64,000 nt of DNA from JABDMH01 sp965223165 (GCA_965223165.1 CBDCVQ010000020.1:434001-498000), one strand, 5' to 3'; numbered from the stretch's first letter, positions 26,791 to 36,513 are shown. The notes: generated from the letters alone by a model not told the origin. Made by a program: numbers and translations.

Positions 26791-26976
26791 GAAACCGCAG
26801 AAGGGAGATCCTGCAGATACCGAGCATCTGCTTGCTTTCGAACCGCAGGAGGTTAACGCTGTGGCTACCGGTGATGCTCGTGCCTTTTGAACCGCAGAAT
26901 ATAGATTCTGCCGTTACCGTCGTTGACGATAACGTACCTGATCGGACCGCAGAAAGTAAACTCCGCAGCTACCGAC
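26791..26976 (+). repeat. Four degenerate hairpin-forming repeats, spacing 49-55 bp
   Basis: Four copies of a 28-bp unit starting ACCGCAG and ending near TACC (at about 26794, 26842, 26891 and 26946). In units 1 and 3 GCAG and CTGC, separated by 10 bases, can pair; units 2 and 4 keep weaker pairing. The spacers (about 20-27 bp) differ. The array fills the region between the carbonic anhydrase gene and the HExxH lipoprotein gene. Confidence 0.7.
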
Positions 26977-26999
26977 CATAGATCATACCTCCGTCGTGG

Positions 27000-27566
27000 C
27001 TAAAGCCAATCGACCCGACCGCTATCGAGATTATAATACGCCGGGACAATGCTTATATCGCCCTTGGCGAGGGCATTCGCAATGATGGCAGATCGACTGC
27101 TTAATTCTTGCACCGTGAGCTCCGCATTTTTCCGCACGACGTCATTGACATCCGCGTTGCCTTCCGAAGCGGAGATCGCCGGCGTGATGTGAGACAATAG
27201 ATGATTGAGATTATATCCGTTGTCCCCGCCCTGAACCGCTGCCGTGACGGCACCACAACTCTGATGGCCCAGTACCACGATGACCTTGGAGCCTACGTGG
27301 GCCACGGCATATTCGATACTGGCGATGGAGGAACTATTGGCGATATTGCCGGCCACCCGCACGACAAACAATTCGCCCAAGCCAGTGTCAAATGCCAACT
27401 CCGGCACGACCCGGCTATCGGCACAGCTGAGCACAATGGCATAAGGCGCTTGGCCTCCGGTGAGCTCGCTTCTTCGGCTGCTGTTTTGCAATTTACCATC
27501 CAATTTGTCGGCTACAAATCGTTGATTTCCTTCCTTTAATCTTGCAATGATTTCTTTAATATTCAT
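27000..27566 (-). CDS. Beta-class carbonic anhydrase
   Basis: 188 residues; converts CO2 and bicarbonate. Zinc and active-site residues are visible: Cys48, Asp50, Arg52 in VLSCADSRVVPE, then His101 and Cys104 in GHQSCGAV. Length and order fit the short bacterial beta class. The start at 27566 is preceded by a strong ribosome site (AAGGAG). It follows a bestrophin gene by 38 bp on the same strand, so the enzyme is likely coupled to an anion channel able to conduct bicarbonate. Confidence 0.95.
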   Translation of the reverse strand: MNIKEIIARLKEGNQRFVADKLDGKLQNSSRRSELTGGQAPYAIVLSCADSRVVPELAFDTGLGELFVVRVAGNIANSSSIASIEYAVAHVGSKVIVVLGHQSCGAVTAAVQGGDNGYNLNHLLSHITPAISASEGNADVNDVVRKNAELTVQELSSRSAIIANALAKGDISIVPAYYNLDSGRVDWL

Positions 27567-27604
27567 GATCTCCTTGTGATAAATATTATTTCTAATAAAT
27601 GGAA

Positions 27605-28666
27605 TTACATCTGCGTGTCGTAGATCACGGGAAATTGAGCCGGAATTTCTTCCTTACGCTCTCCCAAGTTCTGCCGAAGGTCAATTTCGATGCCTCGAGC
27701 GATGGTTGAAATCGGTACATCATTGGCAGAGCCCTCGAAGGGATTTTCCCCGGTACGACCGATTCGCTCCATGGTGTGAAATACCCAGGCCACCATGGTA
27801 TACAGCGGGATCGACAACCAGATAAAATATTGGCCCACGATCGGGTTGCTCTCGGTCAGCGAAAGGCCGATCTCGCTAAACTGCGGGACTATGCCCAGCG
27901 GCAGTAGCATCACGAAAACCCACATGAAATAGTGATTGAGCGAGGCAAAATGTCTGGGGTAGGGGAAATTCTTGATGCGCTCCGACTTGCCCTGCAATGT
28001 AAAGAGCTCTTCCAGCACGCCTTCCAATTGTAAAAACGAAAACTCCCAGATCACCCCTTGCTCCTTGAGGCGGCGCAGGTGGTGTGATTGGAGATAGAGC
28101 AGGGCCGTCTGCTTGTTATTCTTGGCCATAACGGATGCGAGATCCTTGTCTGACAAATAGGGTTGTAGGTCCTCCTCTAGTGAAATAGTGCGCTCGGGTG
28201 GCTTGATCACCGCCGTCCACTCCCGATTGGTTTTTTCGCTGAGTACGGTCTCCCATGGCTTGGGAGCTCGCATGGCATGCCGTAAGGCAGTCATCCAGGC
28301 AATATGACGGTAGGTGAGTGTCTTGATCTCGTGCTGCAACTCCTCCGGTGACACCGAAGATTTCGCATGTTCGGCCGTGACCATGTCCTGAACAAACATG
28401 CCAAACGTCCGTGAGGTATTGACAATACCGCCCCAGATCTTGCGTGCCTCCCAAATGCGACCGTAGGCCGAGTTGTTTTGAAATCCGATGACAAATGCTA
28501 CGGCGGTACCAATCACGGCGATCGGGGTCCAGGGTATCCTGATCCAGTGCAGACCAGCAATTTCATACAAGATCACAAAGATCAACCCAATCACGAGGAA
28601 CAGATAGGTCTCGAAGCGCGTCCACTTCGCCATGTCCCGCATCCGGTAGACTTTTTTAGTATACAT
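27605..28666 (-). CDS. Bestrophin-family anion channel
   Basis: A 353-residue membrane protein of the bestrophin (UPF0187) family: first helices (FETYLFLVIGLIFVILYEIA; PWTPIAVIGTAVAFVIGFQN), the conserved N-x-x-Y-x-R-x-W-E-A segment (NNSAYGRIWEARKIWGGIVN), and C-terminal helices with a conserved ENPFEGSANDVP motif. Family members form pentameric chloride/bicarbonate channels (bacterial KpBest conducts cations). It sits upstream of carbonic anhydrase and downstream of a cyclic-nucleotide-gated K+ channel. Confidence 0.92.
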   Translation of the reverse strand: MYTKKVYRMRDMAKWTRFETYLFLVIGLIFVILYEIAGLHWIRIPWTPIAVIGTAVAFVIGFQNNSAYGRIWEARKIWGGIVNTSRTFGMFVQDMVTAEHAKSSVSPEELQHEIKTLTYRHIAWMTALRHAMRAPKPWETVLSEKTNREWTAVIKPPERTISLEEDLQPYLSDKDLASVMAKNNKQTALLYLQSHHLRRLKEQGVIWEFSFLQLEGVLEELFTLQGKSERIKNFPYPRHFASLNHYFMWVFVMLLPLGIVPQFSEIGLSLTESNPIVGQYFIWLSIPLYTMVAWVFHTMERIGRTGENPFEGSANDVPISTIARGIEIDLRQNLGERKEEIPAQFPVIYDTQM

Positions 28667-28848
28667 ATTCGGTTCTCTTTCTATTGTGGAAGATAGCTCT
28701 TTGCCATCATAGCTTAAGGCCGTTGGTAGGAACCATATCTGCGGGTGCCCCGGGGTTCAGCCTATGGAAAGTTATGTAACACGCTGACAAATCAGATTGT
28801 TCTGCCAAGCCCGATCGTAGGTTCGGACTGGGGAGACAAACCGGCCGG

Positions 28849-30120
28849 CTATCCCGAGTACTTGCTTTCTCGATACTCCACCGTCTCCCGTATCTGCCGG
28901 CCGACCGCAGGGTATCTGGCCAGCACCTTGTCAAACGAGTCCTTGTCCAGGGCGTAGATGTCGCAATAGGTCATCGCCAGCACCGTGGCACTGCGCTCTT
29001 GGTTTTTAAAAAGCGCAATTTCGCCAAAGAAATCGCCCGGTCCCATCTTGGTCAGCAGCCGCTCTTCGTCGGGCGTGACAGCATGCAGCTCTCCATGCAC
29101 CACGAAGTACATCTCATCGCCTGCATCGCCGGCCCGAAACACGTGATCTCCCGGGGTGAGTAGAACCGGTTTGAGCAGCAAGGCAATCTCCTGTGTAAAT
29201 GGGTCCGATGCATCATGAAACAAGGGGACCTTTTCTATCACCTCCTGCTTTAGATGGAGCGCTACTTCTGTCTGCAAGCTCTCCGGGAGGCTCTCTAAGA
29301 AGGCCGTTTCATCATAGCCCAATCGCTTTCGCCAGATATGCTTATAGAAGTCAATGATTCTCTCTTGCAAGGAGACTGGCAGGGACCGATAGTGCATCAA
29401 GGCCGCCAGACTGTCCATATTCTCCTGATAGCGCTTGGTCGCGGGATCTCGACGGATCAACCGGCTGGCCACGGTCCCGATCAAAAAGGTGAAGACACCA
29501 AACCCCAATATCTCTACAAACATCGCATAGAGCCGCTGTGCATTGCCCACCGGGGTGATATCGCCATAACCCACCGCCGTCAGTGTCGTGATGGTCCAGT
29601 AAAGCGCATCAATGTACTCGGTAGTAAAGTCCGTGCGCTCCGGCACATGGCCTACGGCGTGCCAGCCGCAGGCCAGGGCATTGATCGACACCACCAACCA
29701 AAACAGAAAAGCCAGGAGGGTGAGTAGCCCGACTCGCCGGATCATGGTCTGTCGCAGGGTCTTAAAAATATGATGGATGCGCAGGAGCTTCAGCAAAGGC
29801 AGCAGCTGTAATATCGGATATGGAAGAAACAGCGTGAAGGGGATAGCGGCGAGGAAATCGGCGCCCAATAGTAGGCTTTGAAACCATTCGCGATCTTCGA
29901 AGTCGTCAAATTCACCTTCTGCTTTGCGTTGGGTGAATTTGCTCAGATTAAAGGCAAAATCCAGGGCAAAAAGGACGGTGATCAGCCAGCGAATCGCGCC
30001 AAACGGGGCCGTCTCCAGGCCAAATGCCCAGCACACAGGTATGGTGATCGCCAGGTAAAATGCGGCGGCAAGCACCACCCCATCCCAGACCTGAAAAAGT
30101 CGACCGTTCGTGTGTCGCAT
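28849..30120 (-). CDS. Six-TM K+ channel with C-terminal cyclic-nucleotide-binding domain
   Basis: 423 residues. A voltage-sensor-like domain (about 10-130; S4 with Arg/Lys spaced in KLLRIHHIFKTLRQTMIRR), pore helix and selectivity filter TAVGYGD (181-187), S6 (LGFGVFTFLIGTVASRLI), C-linker, and a cNMP-binding domain (about 300-410; PGDHVFRAGDAGDEMYFVVH, PGDFFGEIALFKNQERSATV with the phosphate-binding FGEIAL...RSAT cassette). It should be a K+-selective channel gated by cAMP/cGMP or voltage, in the inner membrane. About 180 bp separate it from the bestrophin gene downstream. Confidence 0.93.
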   Translation of the reverse strand: MRHTNGRLFQVWDGVVLAAAFYLAITIPVCWAFGLETAPFGAIRWLITVLFALDFAFNLSKFTQRKAEGEFDDFEDREWFQSLLLGADFLAAIPFTLFLPYPILQLLPLLKLLRIHHIFKTLRQTMIRRVGLLTLLAFLFWLVVSINALACGWHAVGHVPERTDFTTEYIDALYWTITTLTAVGYGDITPVGNAQRLYAMFVEILGFGVFTFLIGTVASRLIRRDPATKRYQENMDSLAALMHYRSLPVSLQERIIDFYKHIWRKRLGYDETAFLESLPESLQTEVALHLKQEVIEKVPLFHDASDPFTQEIALLLKPVLLTPGDHVFRAGDAGDEMYFVVHGELHAVTPDEERLLTKMGPGDFFGEIALFKNQERSATVLAMTYCDIYALDKDSFDKVLARYPAVGRQIRETVEYRESKYSG

Positions 30121-30333
30121 ATGTCCGATAACCGTAAGGGTGCGCTGATGAATTTAGACATTTTCGCAGGAAACCCTGACGTCATACGCCCACGGGTGCA
30201 CATCAAATACCACCTTGTAGCGGGCCTCGTACAGGTACAGGTTTATCAGCCGTTGCTCTTCCTAGACCTGCTAGCACAGCATGCCAGCAAAAGAGCAAGC
30301 GGGCTAAGGTGCGTTAATCTTTGCACAACCTCT

Positions 30334-31545
30334 CTAGGTATTCGTTTGCACATTGTCCCAGGCCTGCCCCTGATAGTTGGTAATCCAGTTTAAGGCGTAG
30401 TGTCGCTCATACACCACACTGGGCTGGATACCTCCGGCCACCTCCTCTCCTTTTATGCGAGCGTCGACACAAGCCCAATTCATACGAAAAGTCCTATCCA
30501 GTGCATCCATAATTTGTGCGGGGGTGCGCAGACGCACTGATGCGACATATTCCGAGCGGGTGGGTTTCATCAGTTTGCCCACCACCTCCTTGACATCACA
30601 AATCTCACTGGGATAGCTCAGGGCTTCGGTACTACCCAGCACCCAGAGCAGTGTATTCAGGCTCTCATACCGCCAGGTGGCATATGCGCGCTCTTGATCA
30701 CTAAGTTGCACGGCATGATAGATGGAGGCTTCCCTGGGAGAAAAGGAATCGATGGATTTGTCCTTGACGGCCCTCGCCAGATGCGCTTGCTCGATACCTT
30801 CTCCCTTGACCGCAATGATCATCAGCGCATATGCCCGGTCAACAATCTCCGCTTGGCTTCGGATTACCACATCTTCGACCGATGGCAGGCAGGGTAGATT
30901 CAAATTCAGCTTAATGCCATGCTGCCGCAGAAACGACTCCGATTTGGCCTTTCGCTGCCGTTGATCCTCCCGGTTTTCATCCGCTGGCTCATCGTGATAA
31001 GCCGCATCTACCCGGACGTCGATGTCCTCCACCTCGCAGCGGCCATGCGTATCGAGGATGAGTTCCAGATGCTTATTAAGAAAATGCTGGCCATCCGACT
31101 TATGGAACGTAGCACCGGGCTGTGCGAAAATAAATGCATCCAGGTGGAAGCAAAGTCGCTTTAATATTTCCTTGAATTTCGGCGTAATTTCCGGTTCAGC
31201 GATAAAGGGCATCTCACAATTGGCCGCCATGACCAGGTAGAGAAATTTATTGCGCACCTCCGGGTTATCCGCTGGCAATGATTTGATCCATTCAACCATG
31301 CCGGCCAAATTCTGGGTCAGGGCACATTCTACGGCATCTAGTTTATAGGAGGGTCGCTCTCGCTGACGGTAGTTGATTTGCAGCACCTTCGCTTTGCTAA
31401 AAAGCCCCCCTTTGACGACCGCTTTTATGGATTTGTTCAATCCGTGATCGCTGTATTCGACCGTCGCTTTGGGCAGGACAGATTTCACTATATTGACGAG
31501 ATCGTCAAACGCCAATCGATGGCTATAAATGACACAGTTTTCCAT
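30334..31545 (-). CDS. DUF4272-domain protein
   Basis: About 403 residues; ATG 31545 (MENCVIYSHRLAFDDL) is chosen over an upstream in-frame start because conserved-looking sequence begins here. The C-terminal half is of the DUF4272 type: YALMIIAVKGEGIEQAHLAR, FSPREASIYH, WRYESLNTLLWVLGSTEAL, and AQIMDALDRTFRMNWACVDA. Soluble, no signal peptide. Function unknown; DUF4272 proteins are often found with toxin-immunity or phage-related genes, but this context does not decide it. It follows a hypothetical gene on the same strand by 72 bp. Confidence 0.78.
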   Translation of the reverse strand: MENCVIYSHRLAFDDLVNIVKSVLPKATVEYSDHGLNKSIKAVVKGGLFSKAKVLQINYRQRERPSYKLDAVECALTQNLAGMVEWIKSLPADNPEVRNKFLYLVMAANCEMPFIAEPEITPKFKEILKRLCFHLDAFIFAQPGATFHKSDGQHFLNKHLELILDTHGRCEVEDIDVRVDAAYHDEPADENREDQRQRKAKSESFLRQHGIKLNLNLPCLPSVEDVVIRSQAEIVDRAYALMIIAVKGEGIEQAHLARAVKDKSIDSFSPREASIYHAVQLSDQERAYATWRYESLNTLLWVLGSTEALSYPSEICDVKEVVGKLMKPTRSEYVASVRLRTPAQIMDALDRTFRMNWACVDARIKGEEVAGGIQPSVVYERHYALNWITNYQGQAWDNVQTNT

Positions 31546-31617
31546 AAGCTTAAAATGACCATTATTTGCCAGTCTCGGAGGACGAACCAAATACGTGTCG
31601 ATGCAGCTTTGGGCCGC

Positions 31618-32661
31618 CTACCAAAATTTCCACCAGGGTTTTTTAGGTTTATTTGGTTTTGCTTTTGGCTGAGCGTTTGGCATCGGTAGTCCTCGCCTTT
31701 CATATTCCTTCATGAGGGCGGCCATGTCCGTCAGCGCCTCTACATTGGTACGGGCATTGGGCATCGAAATAATCCGTTGAAATTCCCCCCTCAGCCCCTC
31801 CGCTGACAGCGCGGCATATTTCAATCCCTCTCCCGTATCCGATCCGGCATTTGGCTTTTTTTCGTCGGCTTTATCGGATGCAACTTCGACTAGGTACTGG
31901 TGGCCGCCCTGTGTCACGTTGACTTGAATTTTTCGGCCGGTCTGTTGTTCCCATGCTTGCCCATGCGGGGATTTCTTTTCGTCCTCCACCGCCTGCCGCA
32001 CCAGAAATTTCAAAAAGTCGTGGTGAGACACACTGCCTGGGGTCAATTGCAAGTCAAATCTGCCATTTAAGGTGTCTGCGGCCGGATCGCTCAGCTTCGA
32101 CCGCAGAAATTTTCGAATGGCGTTGGCCACCACCGATGGACTGGGGTGCGTAAAGAATGCCAAGTATTGAATCAGGCCCTCGACCTTCAGCGCGATCGCG
32201 TTGAAACCCATTTCCTCTGCGGTATAATCAGGATCGTCGAGCGGTTCCAGAGGGATCGGCAGCTTGGGATGGCCCAAGAAAGATGCCTTGTCAATTTTCT
32301 TAAAGCCACCACCCTGCTCCTTAGGACTGAACATTTGTGCCAACGTCACTCCTTTCTTCTGTGACCTGTCAAATCCCTGCACAATAATCGCATCCACTCG
32401 CTCATGCTCCTCCTCCTGAATATAGCCCTCCATGCCGATGACAAATTGACGAAAGGGTTTTTCCTCCTCGGCTAGGACACGGGCAGCATAGTCGACCGGA
32501 TCGCCATCGGTGACCAAGACCCTTGTCCTCATCTCCGTTCCATCAAAGAGATAGAGGAATGGTATGATGGGCCCTTCCAGATCATGGCGTAAAAATAGGC
32601 CCCAATCCAGTGCATACAGCACCGCCTCCTCCAACTGTTGATTGCCATGAAATATGTCCAT
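31618..32661 (-). CDS. Hypothetical cytoplasmic protein
   Basis: A protein of about 347 residues without recognised domains. ATG 32661 is preferred because GGAG lies 6 bases upstream and the segment before it reads like non-coding sequence. Features: an acidic N-terminal half with YALDWGLFLRHDLEGPIIPF, a middle part with IRKFLRSKLSDPA, and a lysine/proline-rich tail ending KPWWKFW. No signal peptide. Probably co-transcribed with the DUF4272 gene (72 bp apart); the pair may act together. Confidence 0.6.
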   Translation of the reverse strand: MDIFHGNQQLEEAVLYALDWGLFLRHDLEGPIIPFLYLFDGTEMRTRVLVTDGDPVDYAARVLAEEEKPFRQFVIGMEGYIQEEEHERVDAIIVQGFDRSQKKGVTLAQMFSPKEQGGGFKKIDKASFLGHPKLPIPLEPLDDPDYTAEEMGFNAIALKVEGLIQYLAFFTHPSPSVVANAIRKFLRSKLSDPAADTLNGRFDLQLTPGSVSHHDFLKFLVRQAVEDEKKSPHGQAWEQQTGRKIQVNVTQGGHQYLVEVASDKADEKKPNAGSDTGEGLKYAALSAEGLRGEFQRIISMPNARTNVEALTDMAALMKEYERRGLPMPNAQPKAKPNKPKKPWWKFW

Positions 32662-33090
32662 GTACGGCTCCAAAATTTTTGTCCCCACGGCCGGTGAGCC
32701 ACCGTAGGATGTGAGGTCCAGGGGTTGGGGTACGAGCACAAGTCCCCAGATGCATGAGCAACTATACCACCATGTCCGCCGACACCTTCTGGCGACATGT
32801 GTAATGCCTATCATGCAGGAGACAAAACGGATTTGACAGAATGACGATCACCACGAGAGTTGGTGAATATAACTAAACCACTTTAAACAATAATAGGAGG
32901 GCTTATTTTTCATCGATCTGGCAATCTTGCAGTTGCACAAGGGTCACGATTCAGCGCATGCACATCAGCGATAACATCCTATATATAAGCTATTTAGGTC
33001 ACCCATATCTTGAAAGATCGGAGCGGATTATGATATGACTAATCGGGCATCGCTGTCAGTCTCCGAACGAGTATCGTCTGTCGTATAAAT
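32662..33090. other. Intergenic, nothing recognised before the repeat array
   Basis: About 430 bp upstream of the hypothetical gene, AT-richer than the following repeats. No gene, RNA or clear signal was identified. Confidence 0.4.
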
Positions 33091-33094
33091 TCGA

Positions 33095-34260
33095 TCTCTT
33101 TGCATCAGGCACAGCGGGTTGCGGGTGGGCGGGCAGGGAAGCGCGCTGGCTGGGACTGACGCACCAAAGCCCCTCTCAACAACTACACAATTAAACAGCT
33201 AAACGAGCGGGTTGACGGGCAGGGAAGCGCGCTGGCGGGCCGATTGGGGATGCACGATGGTGATGGTGATGCTGGATCGTCGAGCTGCGGGTGCGCCTGC
33301 GCTTGGCAGAGATCGGCGAGCCGCACACTTGGGCGTGGATGTGTTGCACGGAGCGGAATGCAGGTTGGCGGGTTGCACGTGAGCGAGTCGATTGGGGATG
33401 GAAGATGGTGATGGTGATTGTGATTGCTCCCAATGCGACTGCGTTTGGGGCCGAGGCCAGCGTCCTCGCCTGACGCATCAAAGTCCTTCTCAACAACTAC
33501 ACAATTAAACAGCTAAACGAGCGGGTTGACGGGCAGGGAAGCGCGCTGGCGGGCCGATTGGGGATGCACGATGGTGATGGTGATGCTGGATCGTCGAGCT
33601 GCGGGTGCGCCTGCGCTTGGCAGAGATCGGCGACCCGCACACTTGGGCGTGGATGTGTTGCGCGGAGCGGGTTGCACGTGAGCGGGACCATTGGGATGGA
33701 AAATCGTGATGGTGATTGTGATCATATGGATCGACTGTCGATAGGGCCGCGTCTGGGACTGACGCACCAAGCCCCTCTCAACAACTACACAATTAAACAG
33801 CTAAACAAGCGGGTTGCGCGTGAGCGGGTCGATTAGGGATGGAAGATGGTGATTGTGATTGTGATTGCTCCCAATGCGACTGCGTTTGGGGCCGAGGCCA
33901 GCGTCCTCGCCTGACGCACCAGAGCCCCTCTCAACAACTAGACAATTAAACAGCTAAACAAGCGGGTTGGCGGGCAGGGAAGCGCGCTGGCGGGCCGATT
34001 GGGGATGCAAGATGGTGATGCTGGATCGTCGAGCTGCGGGTGCGCCTGCGCTTGGCAAAGATCGGCGAGCCGCACACTTGGGCGTGGATGTGTTGCGCGG
34101 AGCGGGTTGCACGTGAGCGGGACCATTGGGATGGAAAATCGTGATGGTGATTGTGATCATATGGATCGACTGTCGATAGGGCCGCGTCTGGGACTGACGC
34201 ACCAAGCCCCTCTCAACAACTACACAATTAAACAGCTAAACGAGCAGGCTGGCGGGCTAG
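33095..34260. repeat. Modular repeat array 1 (five core-motif copies)
   Basis: A non-coding array built of shuffled modules: core CACAATTAAACAGCTAAAC (five copies near 33186, 33500, 33790, 33942 and 34225); a GATTGGGGATG...GGTGATGGTGA module; a GC-rich module beginning GGATCGTCGAGCTGCGGG; a hairpin module (33440-33477 and 33881-33918); and a module with ATGGATCGACTGTCGATA. Long near-identical stretches recur at shifts of about 314 and 435 bp. Short open frames occur on both strands but follow the repeats, not genes. Confidence 0.9.
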
Positions 34261-34308
34261 CGATTGCAATTCCGCCGAATGTGGCAGCGCTTGGGGCCGA
34301 GGCCAGCG

Positions 34309-36513
34309 TCACCGATGCAGCAGCACGGCATCCTCCAATCGGGTCAGTGCAATCTCTGCTCTACCCCCGACAGTCTCCGCAGCACCCGGATCAAAGGTGT
34401 CGTGGTCAGCCAGCCCCTGAAAGTGGAAGTCGGTAAGATCCTCCAAGGAAGCCATGCTCACCTGTGTATTTCGGAAGTCGCCAAAGATGGGCTCCTCCAC
34501 GAGATCATCCACCTGAGCACTCTGCGACAGCAGGTAGGCGCTGGCGGCCAGTCGATCATCCTGCACGAAGGCCACCACCTTCCAATAGGATCGTGGCAAC
34601 TGGGCCTGCACCCCTGTCGGTGCCATATAGACGGGATCGTCATCGCGAAAGACCGGGCCACTAAACACGGAGATCTTGAGGTCGCTGGCGAGGGCGTTGT
34701 CGAGAATAAACTTCTCGATCTTGTTCCAGATGCCGGCGCTCCGATTAAAGTTGCGATGCTGTGGACTGGAGTTGGTCCAATGGAAGGTATCGTGATGGGC
34801 CTTGAGCACCTCACCCTCGCTTGCCCCCCAGCAGGGATCCAGCCGCCGGACCAAGTGTCCCCGGTCGAGGGGATTTTCGATGCCATGGGCGTTGGCATAA
34901 TATTCATTCTGCATCTGGGCATCGGCATCAATACGCGGATCCAAATTCCAGTCGTCGTTGAAATTGCTGCGTGCTACGCTTCTGGCCGAGTCGCCATCGA
35001 TATTGACGGCGGTAAAAAAGGCCAGCCGCCGGTGGCGATTCATCACAATGCTGAAGTGTTCGTATGGCAACACGTGCCGACTGGAGGTGGCCCAAGTATT
35101 ACGTGCCGTCTGTTGGTACTGCACGTCAGACAGCCAGGGTATCCGGACGGTCGTGGCATGGGGCAAGAAATCTTCTTGGTAGCCCGTGCGATTGTCGTAG
35201 TTGGGATCTGGTGTCGTGCTGGGCTTTTCATCATCGACCAATGCGGTGCCTGGCAGCAGTCCCGCCAGCGCGGGGATGCCCACGGTAACCTCCACCGGAA
35301 TGCGAAATGTCAGTAGTCCCTCGTCGGTCAGGGTGGAAGACAACCCTTGTGGGCTGGTCGTGGGTGCCGAGGTGACGGGCTCCGGAGCCTGCTGCACCGA
35401 AGGTTGTTGCTCATCGATCGGATCAGCCACCCTCCACCGTGCCGCCCAGGGGACGGGTGCACTAGGTACTGTGCCAGTGAAATTAATCCCCGTATCCACT
35501 ACAAAGGAATCCTTTGCCAGATCATACATCGGAACAGCATAGTTGGAATCTTTGAATTTGCCCGCAAAATGAAGTCCGACTACCTCCCCTGATCGGAGGT
35601 TGATCACGGCGGACCCGGAATTACCCCCCAATGTCGAAGCGTTGTGTTTGAGCGCGTTAACCAGATTTTCAAAGCTGCGGATCACGCGCCTACCGGTCAC
35701 TGTGCCGGGTTGCAGACGCTTGATATTGTAGATCCCATTAAAGATCTTGTTTTGCAAAGTACTGTCGTTGCGACTGTCAAATGCCGGATAACCAATCACT
35801 GCGATATCTCGATTGGCCGCACTGGTCAGATCCTCCGGGTGGGTGGTCGAAAGGTGGAGGGGCTCCACACCGTCGGGCAGAAAGCTGGTGCGTAGCAAGG
35901 CCATGTCCCAAAAGGGATGGATCATCACCACCTCTCGAACATCCAGGAAGATGCTGTCCTCATTCGTGCTATTCAACTCCTCCTTGAAGTCGATGCCAGC
36001 CACCTGACCTGGAATAAAACGTATCCCGCGAATGCCCAAGCCCGTAGAAAATAGCTCCGCTACGTGGCGATTGGTCATAAGCAGATTTTGCCCCACCACA
36101 AAACCGGTGCCGCCAAAGGGTATATGAAATTCATTAGGGAGCTCAATGCGACCGACGGACGGTATGGCCTTTCGCAAGTAGTCGCGCACCTTCTCGCGTT
36201 TCAGAATCTGACTCCAAAGACCCGACTCCGGGGGCGTGTAGTCATCGTCCACAATGTCGATCGCCGGCCGTGTTTCCGGTAAGATTATCGCCTCAATGAG
36301 GGCCTGCTCAGAGGTGGTGATGGCCTTCTTTTGGTAGAGTTTCTGGACCGCAGTGGTCACCTTTCTGGCTGAGCGATGGCCCTTGACCATGGGGACCACC
36401 TCCTGCAAGTCCTTGCCTTCGCAAATGCGCTTTAGTCCTCCCTTAGGGACGATTTCATCAATGTGCTGGGCGAGTTGGGCACTTTGGTCCGCTTGGCTTA
36501 GTTGCTTGATCAT
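34309..36513 (-). CDS. Trypsin-like protease fused to a DNA/RNA non-specific endonuclease (NUC)
   Basis: A 734-residue protein from ATG 36513. Order: a small helical N-terminal domain (about 1-65), comparable in place to effector-associated domains; a trypsin-fold serine protease (about 110-345) with His150 (MTNRHVAE), Asp203 (PFWDMALL) and Ser299 (LGGNSGSAV); a low-complexity P/S/T linker (about 365-400); and a NUC-type beta-beta-alpha-metal nuclease (about 450-720) with D-R-G-H at 550-553 (His553 as base) and TNSSPQHRNFNR near 580-591. No signal peptide, so it acts inside the cell. Protease plus nuclease in one chain suggests a suicidal or defence effector activated by cleavage (inference). 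Repeat arrays flank the gene on both sides. Confidence 0.88.
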   Translation of the reverse strand: MIKQLSQADQSAQLAQHIDEIVPKGGLKRICEGKDLQEVVPMVKGHRSARKVTTAVQKLYQKKAITTSEQALIEAIILPETRPAIDIVDDDYTPPESGLWSQILKREKVRDYLRKAIPSVGRIELPNEFHIPFGGTGFVVGQNLLMTNRHVAELFSTGLGIRGIRFIPGQVAGIDFKEELNSTNEDSIFLDVREVVMIHPFWDMALLRTSFLPDGVEPLHLSTTHPEDLTSAANRDIAVIGYPAFDSRNDSTLQNKIFNGIYNIKRLQPGTVTGRRVIRSFENLVNALKHNASTLGGNSGSAVINLRSGEVVGLHFAGKFKDSNYAVPMYDLAKDSFVVDTGINFTGTVPSAPVPWAARWRVADPIDEQQPSVQQAPEPVTSAPTTSPQGLSSTLTDEGLLTFRIPVEVTVGIPALAGLLPGTALVDDEKPSTTPDPNYDNRTGYQEDFLPHATTVRIPWLSDVQYQQTARNTWATSSRHVLPYEHFSIVMNRHRRLAFFTAVNIDGDSARSVARSNFNDDWNLDPRIDADAQMQNEYYANAHGIENPLDRGHLVRRLDPCWGASEGEVLKAHHDTFHWTNSSPQHRNFNRSAGIWNKIEKFILDNALASDLKISVFSGPVFRDDDPVYMAPTGVQAQLPRSYWKVVAFVQDDRLAASAYLLSQSAQVDDLVEEPIFGDFRNTQVSMASLEDLTDFHFQGLADHDTFDPGAAETVGGRAEIALTRLEDAVLLHR

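Noticed and set aside
26791..26976. Four 28-bp repeats with about 20-27-bp spacers as a small CRISPR
   Set aside because: The repeats are much too diverged from each other, and there are no cas genes; hairpin repeats fit better.
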